DNA of 5,433 nucleotides from DASVDK01 sp036381125 [NCBI: Thermodesulfobacteriota bacterium] (GCA_036381125.1 DASVDK010000125.1:1-5433); one strand, 5' to 3'; shown: positions 1-5,433, counted from the first letter of the stretch. Program-made: numbers and translations. Notes: generated by a model not told the origin, from the letters alone.

Positions 1-26
1 CGACGGCCCGCCGCGCCTCTCTCCAC

Positions 27-43
27 GGCCGCGCGACGCGGCC
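27..43 (+). repeat. Perfect 7-bp inverted repeat in the pilA leader
   Basis: GGCCGCG at 27-33 and CGCGGCC at 37-43 are exact reverse complements separated by a 3-base loop (CGA). The element ends 40 bases before the pilA start. No T-run follows, so it is not a convincing intrinsic terminator for an upstream gene. If the pilA transcript starts further upstream it would fold as a stable 5' leader hairpin. It could also be chance in very GC-rich DNA. Confidence 0.45.
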
Positions 44-71
44 TGGCCGAGGGATCGGGGACAGCGGGATC

Positions 72-75
72 GAGG
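72..75 (+). promoter_or_regulatory. Ribosome binding site of pilA
   Basis: GAGG lies 8 bases before the ATG at 84, a normal Shine-Dalgarno distance. The pilA frame stays open to the left edge of the window, so this site and the short class III leader that follows are what fix the start. Confidence 0.6.
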
Positions 76-83
76 ATCGTGAG

Positions 84-524
84 ATGCGGAATCGTCACAG
101 CAGGGGCTTCACGCTGATCGAGCTCATGATCGTCGTGGCGATCATCGGGATCCTCGCCGCGATCGCCATCCCGAACTTCCTCCGGTTCCAGGCGAAGTCG
201 CGGCAGTCGGAAGCGAGGGTGAACCTCGGAGGGGTGTTCGTCGCGCAGATGTCGTTCTTCACGACGAACGGCAGATTCGGCGCCTTCAACGAGATCGGGT
301 TCTACTCGTCGGAGCTGCGCGCTCGCAACTACACGTACGAGGACGGCGTCGAGGTCCAGGAGAGCCGGCTCGGCTACACGGCGTACCCGGGCGAGGCCGT
401 TGCGCAATTCGACGACCTGGGGTTCACCGCGACCGCGGCCGGCGTCATCACGAACAGCACCCTGGTCGACGGCTGGTACATCAACGACGCTCGGGAACTC
501 GTGAACGAGGTCCGCGGCTACTAG
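84..524 (+). CDS. pilA: Type IV prepilin, major pilin (PilA-like)
   Basis: This is a structural subunit of a type IV pilus, made as a prepilin in the inner membrane, cleaved and N-methylated by prepilin peptidase (PilD), then assembled into the fibre. The 146-residue protein has a short basic leader (residues 1-8, ending in Gly8), the cleavage site G8/F9, the essential Glu5 of the mature protein (E13), and a hydrophobic helix to about residue 30 ending in Pro30 (mature Pro22). The following segment ([14 protein letters not shown], residues 31-44) is typical of myxobacterial and other deltaproteobacterial PilA proteins. There is no cysteine, so the C-terminal disulfide loop of Pseudomonas and Neisseria pilins is absent. 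The globular part is short and rich in Tyr and Phe. ATG 84 gives exactly the expected 8-residue leader. No terminator is visible before the next gene 13 bases on. A minor pilin or pseudopilin is the main alternative, but length and sequence favour PilA. Confidence 0.93.
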   Translation: MRNRHSRGFTLIELMIVVAIIGILAAIAIPNFLRFQAKSRQSEARVNLGGVFVAQMSFFTTNGRFGAFNEIGFYSSELRARNYTYEDGVEVQESRLGYTAYPGEAVAQFDDLGFTATAAGVITNSTLVDGWYINDARELVNEVRGY

Positions 525-528
525 TCTC

Positions 529-533
529 GGGAG
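529..533 (+). promoter_or_regulatory. Ribosome binding site of the O-antigen ligase gene
   Basis: GGGAG lies 4 bases before the ATG at 538, inside the 13-base gap after the pilA stop. The spacing is slightly short but it supports this start. Nothing else fits in the gap, so no separate promoter or terminator separates the two genes here. Confidence 0.5.
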
Positions 534-537
534 CGCC

Positions 538-2505
538 ATGGAGCACGCACGGCCACGGACGGGGCTGGCGATCGGCCTCGTCGCGCTGGTTCTGTTCGCG
601 CCGCTCGTCGACGGCGGTACCACCTACGTCCCCGCGACGGTGATCCGTCTCGGGGCGCTGTCGCTCGCGCTGATCTGGCTCTGGTGGGCCCTCGGAGCCG
701 ATGCGGCCGGGCGCCGTCCGACGCCGCTCGACCTGCCGGTCATCGCCTTCCTGACGCTGGCGGCGCTCTCCACCGCGACCTCGCCGTACCGCTACCAGAG
801 CCTCCAGGCCTTCCTGTCGCTCTCGGCCGGCGCGCTCGTCCTCGCGGTCGCGGCCGAGGCCGCGAGGGAGCGGCGGGCGAGCGTTCTGCTCGCCGGCGCC
901 GTCGTCGCGTCCGCCGTGGCCGAGGCGCTCCTCGCCCTCGGCCAGTGGGCCATGGGCGCCGATCGGCCGGCGGGGACCTACTTCAACCCCAACCACCTGG
1001 CGACGGCGCTTGCCATCGCCCTGGCGCTCGTCCTTGCCCGCGAGCCGCGCGGCCGGACCGGGCAGGCGGCGCTCGTCGCCGTCGCCGGCCTCCTCGCCGC
1101 GGCGCTGATCGCCTCCCGGTCGCGGGGCGGCGTCCTGGCTGCCGTGGCCGGCGTGGGGCTCGTCGGCTGGTACCGCTGGCGGTGGCGCGCGGTGGCCGTC
1201 GGCGCGGCCGCGCTGGTCCTGGTGGCGATCGTTCCGAACCCGCTCGTCGAGCGGATCAGGCACGCGCACGCCGTCGATCCGCTCGCGTACGCGCGGCTGC
1301 AGATCTGGCAGAGCGCCCTCGAGCGCGCGGCGGACCACCCCATGGGGGTGGGGCTCAACATGTTCCGCCTGACCTCCCAGCAGTACGCGTTCCCCGTCGA
1401 CGGGGAGCTGGCGCGCTACGGGCGCCGGGCGGAGTCGGCCCACAACGACTACCTGGAGGTCCTGGCCGAACTCGGGGTCCCCGGCTTCCTCGTGGCGCTC
1501 TGGGGGCTCGGGGCGCTGGGCGTGGCGGCGCGCCGCCGGCTCGCGGCGGGCCGGTCCACCGGCCGGCCGGACGGCCTCCTCCTCGGCGCGGCCGGCGGGC
1601 TCGCCGCGCTCGCGGCCCAGGCGGCCGTGGACAACCTCCTCTCGGTGCCGGCCCTCGTCGTGCAGGGGGCCGTCCTCGCCGGGATCGTGCTGGGCGCCGA
1701 GACGGCGCCAGAGCCGGCCGCGGCGCCGGGGCAGGTGCGGCGCGCTCCGGTCCCCTGGATGCGCCGTCCCGTCGCCAGGGCGCTCGTCGTCGTGGCCGGG
1801 CTGGCGGCCGGCCTCGGCGTGGCCCGCCACGGCGCCGCCTTCGTGGCCGCCCGGCAGGCGGAGGCGGCCCGCGATGCCGGCGACCTCGCCGCCGCGCGCG
1901 CCTGGCTCGAGCGGGCCGCGTGGCTCGCGCCGGACAATGCCGGGCACCTCGACGCCCTGGCCGCTGCCTCGGTCATGGCGTGGCGGGCGTCTCGCAACCC
2001 GAGCGACGCCATGGCCGCCGAGGCGTACATGCTGCGGGCCGCGCGGCTCGACCCGGAGGACGCGCGGCGCTTCGCGCGCCTGGCCGAGATCTACGTGAAC
2101 ATCGAGCCGCCCGACCCCGAGGTGCGGCGCCGGGCGCTCGAACGGGCCCGGCGCATGTACGAGGAGGCCGAGCGGCTCGACCCGTACGCGGCGGCCTATC
2201 CCTTCGCCAGGGCCGCGGTCCTGGCCAGCCTCGGCGAGCGCGACGCGGAGATCGCCGCGCTCGAGCGGGCCGTGTCGATCGAGCCGAACCTCCTGGCCGC
2301 ACGCCTCAGGCTCGCCCGCATCCGGGCGGAGCGCCGCGAGGCGGAGGCCGCGGCGGCCCAGTACGCGGCGATCGAGGCGGCGCTCGACGCGTACGAGGCG
2401 ACGCGCGCCGTCCGGGGCGAGAGCCCCTTCGCCCGCTGGCTCCTCGGCGGGGTCGACCGGCAGGTGGTCCGCCGCGAGGCCGCGGCTCTTCGGGGGCGGA
2501 GCTGA
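538..2505 (+). CDS. O-antigen ligase / polymerase family membrane protein with C-terminal TPR domain
   Basis: This is a 655-residue polytopic inner-membrane protein of the WaaL/Wzy_C/PglL superfamily, whose members transfer lipid-linked glycans to lipid A, to protein, or to a growing polymer on the periplasmic face. By eye, about 12 hydrophobic helices span residues 10-386, with another near 412-428. Family motifs are GTYFNPNHLA (146-155), SRSRGG (193-198), HPMGVGLNMF (267-276) and SAHNDYLEVLAELG (300-313). His302 matches the conserved His of the large periplasmic loop (about 234-311) needed for WaaL activity. Residues 440-655 are helical with TPR-like repeats, seen at about 453-468, 494-509, 533-552 and 571-589. 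The gene follows pilA by 13 bases, and its stop overlaps the next ATG by one base. Candidate roles are pilin O-oligosaccharyltransferase, surface polysaccharide ligase, or polymerase. The family call is firm; the substrate cannot be read from sequence. Confidence 0.88.
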   Translation: MEHARPRTGLAIGLVALVLFAPLVDGGTTYVPATVIRLGALSLALIWLWWALGADAAGRRPTPLDLPVIAFLTLAALSTATSPYRYQSLQAFLSLSAGALVLAVAAEAARERRASVLLAGAVVASAVAEALLALGQWAMGADRPAGTYFNPNHLATALAIALALVLAREPRGRTGQAALVAVAGLLAAALIASRSRGGVLAAVAGVGLVGWYRWRWRAVAVGAAALVLVAIVPNPLVERIRHAHAVDPLAYARLQIWQSALERAADHPMGVGLNMFRLTSQQYAFPVDGELARYGRRAESAHNDYLEVLAELGVPGFLVALWGLGALGVAARRRLAAGRSTGRPDGLLLGAAGGLAALAAQAAVDNLLSVPALVVQGAVLAGIVLGAETAPEPAAAPGQVRRAPVPWMRRPVARALVVVAGLAAGLGVARHGAAFVAARQAEAARDAGDLAAARAWLERAAWLAPDNAGHLDALAAASVMAWRASRNPSDAMAAEAYMLRAARLDPEDARRFARLAEIYVNIEPPDPEVRRRALERARRMYEEAERLDPYAAAYPFARAAVLASLGERDAEIAALERAVSIEPNLLAARLRLARIRAERREAEAAAAQYAAIEAALDAYEATRAVRGESPFARWLLGGVDRQVVRREAAALRGRS

Positions 2506-3392
2506 TGATCCCGCGCGTGGCCGCGGGGCTCGCGCTCGCGGCGGTCGTCGGGGCCGTCGCGGCGCTCGTGCGGCTCGACCAGGTCCGTCCCCGCGCGACC
2601 GCGGGAGACGGCGTGCGCTACCTCGCGCTCGCCCGCGAGGCGAGGCCGGTGCTCCTCGGCTACGAGGCGCTCGCCGCCGACGTCGTCTGGCTGCAGGCGA
2701 TCCAGTACATGGCCGACCGGTATCGTCGCGGCGACGACCTCGCGGGGCTCTACGACTTCCTGGACGCCGTCACCGAGCTCGACCCGAAGTACGCCCACGT
2801 GTACGAGCACGGCTCCACGGCGCTCGTGGCGATCGACCGGCGCCCCGACGAGGCCGTCCGGCTCCTCGAGAAGGGCTACGCGGCGCTGCCCGACGACTGG
2901 CGGGTGCCGTACATGCTGGCCTACACGCACCTCTTCTACTACCAGGACTACGCGACCGCGGCCCGCTACCTCGAGGACGCGGCGGCGCGCTTCGGCCGGC
3001 CGACCTACATGACCGCGCTGGCGGCGCGCCTCCACGCCCAGGCCGGCTCGTCCGAGGCCGCGCTCGCGTTCCTCGATCGCATGCGCCGGCAGACGACCGA
3101 TGCCACGGCCCGACAGGGGATCGAGGAGCGGATGGCGGAGGTGATCGTCGATCGGGACCTCAAGGTGATCGCCGCCGCGGTGGCGCGCTTTCGGGAGACC
3201 CGACGCCGCGTGCCGGAGACCGTGGGCGAGCTGGTGAGGGCCGGCCTCCTGCCGGCCGAGCCGGTGGAGCCGTTCAACGGCCGGTACGTGATCGATCAGG
3301 TCACCGGCGAGGTCTCGAGCACGTCGGGCAAAGGCCTGCTCAAGGCGTACCGGTGGCACAGGGCACCGGATCCGGTGGGGGAGCGACGATGA
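2505..3392 (+). CDS. Membrane-anchored tetratricopeptide-repeat protein (possible PilG-like factor)
   Basis: The 295-residue protein begins with one hydrophobic segment (about residues 5-22), read as a signal anchor that places the rest in the periplasm. The remainder is mostly helical and TPR-like, with segments around 76-94 (FLDAVTELDP), 112-130 (PDEAVRLLEKGYAALP), 147-163 and 184-192. The motif ALAADVVWLQAIQYMAD (55-71) looks like a signature of deltaproteobacterial proteins beside ABC transporters. The C-terminal part (about 237-280) holds GELVRAGLLP and PFNGRYVIDQVTGEV. The ATG shares its A with the upstream stop (TGATG), with GGAG at 2498-2501 and GGGGG at 2492-2496 as possible ribosome sites. 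The stop overlaps the ATPase gene by 4 bases. The frame is open far upstream, back to 684, but that part is a shadow of the ligase gene. In M. xanthus the position before the ABC ATPase gene pilH is taken by pilG; equivalence here is inferred from order only. Confidence 0.82.
   Translation: MIPRVAAGLALAAVVGAVAALVRLDQVRPRATAGDGVRYLALAREARPVLLGYEALAADVVWLQAIQYMADRYRRGDDLAGLYDFLDAVTELDPKYAHVYEHGSTALVAIDRRPDEAVRLLEKGYAALPDDWRVPYMLAYTHLFYYQDYATAARYLEDAAARFGRPTYMTALAARLHAQAGSSEAALAFLDRMRRQTTDATARQGIEERMAEVIVDRDLKVIAAAVARFRETRRRVPETVGELVRAGLLPAEPVEPFNGRYVIDQVTGEVSSTSGKGLLKAYRWHRAPDPVGERR
3377..3383 (+). promoter_or_regulatory. Ribosome binding site selecting the ABC ATPase start at 3389
   Basis: GGGGGAG lies 5 bases before ATG 3389. 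A longer in-frame GTG start exists at 3353 but has no comparable site, and it would add 12 residues unlike the N-terminus of this family. The strong site favours 3389, which also gives the usual 4-base ATGA overlap with the preceding stop. Confidence 0.65.
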
Positions 3393-4339
3393 CGGCGGCG
3401 GCCGCGATCGAGATTCGCGATCTGGCAAAGACGTTCCGGACCGGCCTGCTCGGGCGGGAGGTCCGCGCGCTCGACGGCCTCTCCCTCGAGGTACAGCCGG
3501 GAGAGATCTTCGGGTTCCTCGGACCGAACGGGGCGGGCAAGACGACGACCATCAAGATCCTGCTCGGCTTCGTGCGGCCCGCCTCGGGCGCGGTGCGCGT
3601 GCTCGGCGGAAGCCCGACCGACCCGGCCGTCCGCGCCAGGCTCGGCTTCCTGCCCGAGCACCCCTACTTCTACGACTACCTGACCGGCCTCGAGTTCCTG
3701 GACTACGTGGGGCGGCTCCACGGCCTGCCGGCCGAGGTCCGCGGCCGGCGCGCGGCGCGGCTGCTCGAGCAGGTCGACATCGCCGCCGCCGCGAAGGCGC
3801 CGCTGCGGCGCTACTCGAAGGGGATGCTCCAGCGGCTCGGGCTTGCCCAGGCGCTGATGAACGACCCGGAACTCCTCGTCCTCGACGAGCCGATGTCGGG
3901 GCTCGACCCGATGGGGCGCCGGCTCGTCCGCGACCTGATCCTCGACCTCAAGCGGGAAGGGCGGACGATCTTCTTCTCGTCCCACATCCTCTCGGACGTG
4001 GAGACGCTGTCCGACCGGGTGGCCATCGTGGCGCACGGCCGCGTGGCGGCCCTCGGCACCGTGGACGACCTGGTCACGGGCGGCGCCGATCGGGTCGAGC
4101 TTGCGGCGGCGGCCCTGAGCGGCGAGGCCGTCGCGGCGCTCGGCCGGCTCGCGACGCGGCACGAGGCGCGGGGAGGCCAGCACCTCTTCACCCTCGAGTC
4201 GCGCGAGGCGGCCGACGAGGCCGTCCGCGTCCTCGGCCGCGCGGGCGGACGGCTGCTCGGGTTCACGGCCCACCGGCGCAGCCTCGAGGAGCTGTTCGTC
4301 GAGCGGGTGGGGCAGGACGGCACGGGGCGGGGGCGATGA
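3389..4339 (+). CDS. ABC transporter ATP-binding protein (ABC-2 exporter type, PilH-like)
   Basis: This is the cytoplasmic ATPase of an ABC-2 type exporter, 316 residues, paired with the permease gene that follows. The nucleotide-binding domain (about 6-225) shows Walker A GPNGAGKT (45-52), a signature loop YSKGM in place of LSGGQ (142-146), Walker B LLVLDEP with catalytic Glu167 (162-168), the D-loop SGLDP (170-174) and the switch His199 in SSHIL. At the Q-loop position the protein reads GFLPEHPYF (86-94), so the usual Gln is not obvious; LPE is common in this subfamily. Residues about 231-316 form an extra C-terminal domain ending in [10 protein letters not shown], typical of NatA/CcmA-like ATPases. 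Start and stop each overlap neighbours by 4 bases. The substrate is unknown. By position it parallels PilH of M. xanthus, required for pilus assembly, and XapD, the ABC ATPase of the Geobacter polysaccharide cluster beside pilA. Confidence 0.93.
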   Translation: MTAAAAIEIRDLAKTFRTGLLGREVRALDGLSLEVQPGEIFGFLGPNGAGKTTTIKILLGFVRPASGAVRVLGGSPTDPAVRARLGFLPEHPYFYDYLTGLEFLDYVGRLHGLPAEVRGRRAARLLEQVDIAAAAKAPLRRYSKGMLQRLGLAQALMNDPELLVLDEPMSGLDPMGRRLVRDLILDLKREGRTIFFSSHILSDVETLSDRVAIVAHGRVAALGTVDDLVTGGADRVELAAAALSGEAVAALGRLATRHEARGGQHLFTLESREAADEAVRVLGRAGGRLLGFTAHRRSLEELFVERVGQDGTGRGR

Positions 4340-5100
4340 CGACCATCTGGACGATCGCACGCAACACCTTTCGCGAGGCGATCCGCGATCGGATCCTCTA
4401 CGGGCTCCTCGCGTTCGCCATGCTGCTCATCGGCACGTCGGTCGCCCTGGCCGACCTGTCGATCGGCCAGCAGCAGCGGCTCGTGAAGGACATCGGCCTC
4501 GGCGCCATCTCGCTGATCGGCGTCCTCATGGCGGTGTTCCTCGGCATCACCCTCGTCTCGCGCGAGATCGAGCGGCGGACGGTCTACACGATCCTGTCGA
4601 AGCCGATCCACCGCTATCAGTTCCTCCTCGGCCGCTACCTCGGCCTGGTCGCCACGATCGGCGTGAACGTGATCGTGATGGGCGCCGGCCTCGCGGCGCT
4701 CGTCCTCGCGAAGGGCTGGTGGCACCCCAACCTCCTGGCCGCGCTCCTGCTCGTGGCCGAGGAGCTGCTCGTCGTGGCCGCGATCGCGACGCTCTTCTCG
4801 TCGTTCACCACCCCGACCCTGGCGGCCATCTTCACGCTCGGCCTCTTCGTCGTCGGGCACCTGACCGGGACGCTGCGCACGATGGCCGAGCGTGCCCCGG
4901 AGGCTGCGACCAGGGTCTTTGCCGCGGCGCTGTACTACCTGCTGCCGAACCTCGAGGCGTTCAACGTGAAGGGGCGCGTGGCGAACCGGGAGGCGGTGAG
5001 CCTCCTCGAGGTGGGCCTCGCCAGCGGCTACGCGGCGCTCTACCTCGTCGGCGTCCTCGCCCTCGCGGTGGTCGTGTTCGAGCGCCGGGAGCTGCGCTGA
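4336..5100 (+). CDS. ABC-2 type transporter permease (PilI-like)
   Basis: This is the inner-membrane partner of the ATPase, 254 residues. Six hydrophobic helices are visible at about 21-40, 56-74, 101-125, 132-154, 160-178 and 227-247. The N-terminal amphipathic stretch ([18 protein letters not shown], 6-23) and the loop [17 protein letters not shown] (75-91) are hallmarks of this permease family (NosY / ABC2_membrane_2 type); the loop probably contacts the ATPase. [14 protein letters not shown] (200-213) is another conserved segment. The ATG overlaps the ATPase stop by 4 bases and has only G-rich sequence ahead (GGGG 4324-4327 and GGGGG 4329-4333), so translation is likely coupled. One ATPase and one permease gene would form an A2B2 exporter. 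The substrate is not evident; the pilin and glycan neighbours suggest pilus assembly or polysaccharide export. It is the last gene of the tight cluster. Confidence 0.92.
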   Translation: MTTIWTIARNTFREAIRDRILYGLLAFAMLLIGTSVALADLSIGQQQRLVKDIGLGAISLIGVLMAVFLGITLVSREIERRTVYTILSKPIHRYQFLLGRYLGLVATIGVNVIVMGAGLAALVLAKGWWHPNLLAALLLVAEELLVVAAIATLFSSFTTPTLAAIFTLGLFVVGHLTGTLRTMAERAPEAATRVFAAALYYLLPNLEAFNVKGRVANREAVSLLEVGLASGYAALYLVGVLALAVVVFERRELR

Positions 5101-5107
5101 GGGCGCG

Positions 5108-5125
5108 GTCCGCGAGGGGCCGGAC
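5108..5125 (+). repeat. Short hairpin just after the permease stop
   Basis: GTCCG (5108-5112) and CGGAC (5121-5125) are reverse complements around an 8-base loop. It begins 8 bases after the stop at 5100. With a 5-bp stem and no following T-run it is at best a weak transcript end or a 3' stability element. Confidence 0.25.
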
Positions 5126-5130
5126 GACGC

Positions 5131-5147
5131 TGCGAAAACTTTGCGAA
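5131..5147 (+). repeat. Tandem TGCGAA direct repeat, one helical turn apart
   Basis: TGCGAA occurs at 5131-5136 and again at 5142-5147, an offset of 11 bases, within the most AT-rich patch of the gap. The centre lies about 130 bases upstream of the transcription start predicted from the sigma-54-like promoter at 5241-5257, a usual distance for an enhancer-binding activator. Binding by a regulator is inferred only from spacing and position. Confidence 0.3.
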
Positions 5148-5165
5148 GGGGACGGCGATCCGGGC

Positions 5166-5190
5166 GGCGCCGGCGCGGGTGAGCGGCGCC
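5166..5190 (+). repeat. 7-bp GC hairpin in the intergenic gap
   Basis: GGCGCCG (5166-5172) pairs exactly with CGGCGCC (5184-5190) around an 11-base loop. No T-run follows, so intrinsic termination in the classic sense is not supported. It may reduce read-through from the ABC operon or protect a 3' end. Chance is possible because GGCGCC is common in such DNA. Confidence 0.3.
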
Positions 5191-5223
5191 AAGTTCGCGG
5201 GTTTCCTCCCGGTTCCCCGAGTC

Positions 5224-5237
5224 GCCCGGCGCCGGGC
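5224..5237 (+). repeat. Perfect 14-bp palindrome next to the sigma-54-like promoter
   Basis: GCCCGGCGCCGGGC reads the same on both strands. It ends 3 bases before the -24 element of the proposed promoter. It could be a binding site for a dimeric regulator or the stem of a transcript end, with CTTGCTTT further downstream as a poor T-rich tail. Function is not established by sequence. Confidence 0.35.
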
Positions 5238-5240
5238 CGC

Positions 5241-5257
5241 TTGGCCTGGCGCTTGCT
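5241..5257 (+). promoter_or_regulatory. Sigma-54 (RpoN) type promoter, -24/-12
   Basis: TTGGCCTGGCGCTTGCT matches the RpoN consensus YTGGCACGRNNNTTGCW at 12 of the 14 defined positions (two mismatches, the A and C after TGGC). The invariant GG (5243-5244) and GC (5255-5256) are separated by exactly 10 bases. Transcription would start near 5268. Such a promoter needs an ATP-dependent activator; PilR-type regulators do this for pilA in Pseudomonas, Myxococcus and Geobacter. It sits in the only intergenic gap, directly before the glycosyltransferase frame, which supports a real role. The predicted start lies 3 bases before ATG 5271, an awkward point discussed in the findings. Confidence 0.55.
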
Positions 5258-5270
5258 TTCCGGGCCGGGG

Positions 5271-5433
5271 ATGCCCGCCGCCGTCGCCCACGAGACGCCG
5301 ATCGACGAGCGCGCCGCCCGAGGCCGAAGGCCGGCGGGGAACGGATCGCCGCTGCGCGTCCGCTACTACACGAAGGGGACCGCCGCCGACCCGGGGAGCC
5401 GGTATCGCGCGTACCAGTACGCGCCCCGGCTGG
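5271..5433 (+). CDS. Probable glycosyltransferase, N-terminal part (runs off the window)
   Basis: An open frame from ATG 5271 continues to the window end: 54 codons plus one base. Residues 28-54 begin [20 protein letters not shown] and continue to YQYAPRL. This resembles the first beta-strand and loop of GT-B fold (group 1 / GT4-like) glycosyltransferases, which often start as M-R-[IV]-L-Y-L-T and carry SRYRVYQYLPYL just after. Residues 1-27 are rich in Ala, Arg and Pro and match nothing I recognise, so the true start may be downstream. CTG 5352 would begin the protein exactly at the conserved strand, with GGGGA at 5336-5340 ahead of it. No in-frame GTG lies between. The gene follows the ABC permease by 170 bases on the same strand and would add a sugar transfer step to the locus. 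Only the N-terminus is visible, so donor and acceptor are unknown. Confidence 0.6.
   Translation, partial: MPAAVAHETPIDERAARGRRPAGNGSPLRVRYYTKGTAADPGSRYRAYQYAPRL

Noticed and set aside
2-82. Frame open from position 2 to a TGA at 80-82, as a possible end of an upstream gene
   Set aside because: The 26 residues are Arg/Pro-rich and match nothing I recognise. The stop is only 2 bases before the pilA start, and open frames are frequent by chance in DNA of this composition.
997-1037. Two sigma-54-like matches (CTGGC...TTGC near 997-1013 and 1021-1037) inside the ligase gene
   Set aside because: In both, GG and GC are separated by 11 bases instead of the required 10, and they lie within coding sequence.
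1549-1564. Inverted repeat GGCCGGT-CC-ACCGGCC inside the ligase gene
   Set aside because: It lies in a coding loop region of extremely GC-rich sequence where such repeats are expected by chance; the 2-base loop is too tight for a good hairpin.
481-1947. Long antisense open frame of 488 codons opposite the ligase gene
   Set aside because: The composition is Arg/Gly/Pro/Asp-rich with no recognisable motif. It mirrors the GC-rich codon use of the sense gene.
684-2504. Open frame upstream of the TPR protein, which would make a 902-residue protein
   Set aside because: The translated upstream part is Arg/Pro/Gly-rich low complexity and lies in another frame over the well-supported ligase gene. 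Only the last 295 residues look like protein, and they start at an ATG coupled to the ligase stop.
3353-3388. GTG start adding 12 residues to the ABC ATPase
   Set aside because: ATG 3389 has a strong GGGGGAG site 5 bases ahead and forms the usual ATGA overlap. The extra residues do not resemble the family N-terminus.
2196-4860. Other long antisense frames (2196-3428, 3296-4360, 3811-4860)
   Set aside because: All lie opposite genes with clear family motifs, and their translations show no domain or hydrophobic pattern that makes sense.
5101-5270. Intrinsic terminator after the permease gene
   Set aside because: Several hairpins are possible, but none is followed by a run of T, so no terminator is annotated.

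Overview
The window is a GC-rich stretch (roughly 70% by eye, not computed). It carries five complete genes and the start of a sixth, all on the + strand. The layout suggests a Gram-negative bacterium of the deltaproteobacterial type (Myxococcota or Desulfuromonadia), or another high-GC phylum with type IV pili. The pilin resembles the myxobacterial PilA group, and the gene order recalls two known loci: pilA-pilG-pilH-pilI of Myxococcus xanthus, and the pilA/xap polysaccharide region of Geobacter. These parallels are recalled from family knowledge, not from a search, so the taxonomic assignment is an inference.

Layout. Positions 1-83 are a leader containing a perfect inverted repeat and the pilA ribosome binding site. 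84-524 encodes a type IV prepilin (PilA). Only 13 bases later, 538-2505 encodes a large WaaL/Wzy-type O-antigen ligase with a C-terminal TPR domain. 2505-3392 encodes a membrane-anchored TPR protein, 3389-4339 an ABC transporter ATPase and 4336-5100 its six-helix ABC-2 type permease. The last three junctions overlap by 1 or 4 bases (TGATG, ATGA, ATGA), so translation is probably coupled. 5101-5270 is the only real intergenic gap; it holds hairpins, a tandem repeat and a good match to a sigma-54 promoter. From 5271 to the window end runs the N-terminus of a probable glycosyltransferase.

How the parts may work together. PilA would be the pilus subunit. The ABC transporter plus the TPR protein match the arrangement of PilG/PilH/PilI, which are needed for pilus biogenesis in M. 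xanthus. The ligase and the glycosyltransferase point to making and attaching a glycan, either on pilin (as TfpO/PilO does next to pilA in Pseudomonas) or as an exported surface polysaccharide (as in Geobacter xap). The most interesting points are the close coupling of pilA to a glycan ligase, and the sigma-54-like promoter placed almost on top of the annotated start of the glycosyltransferase.
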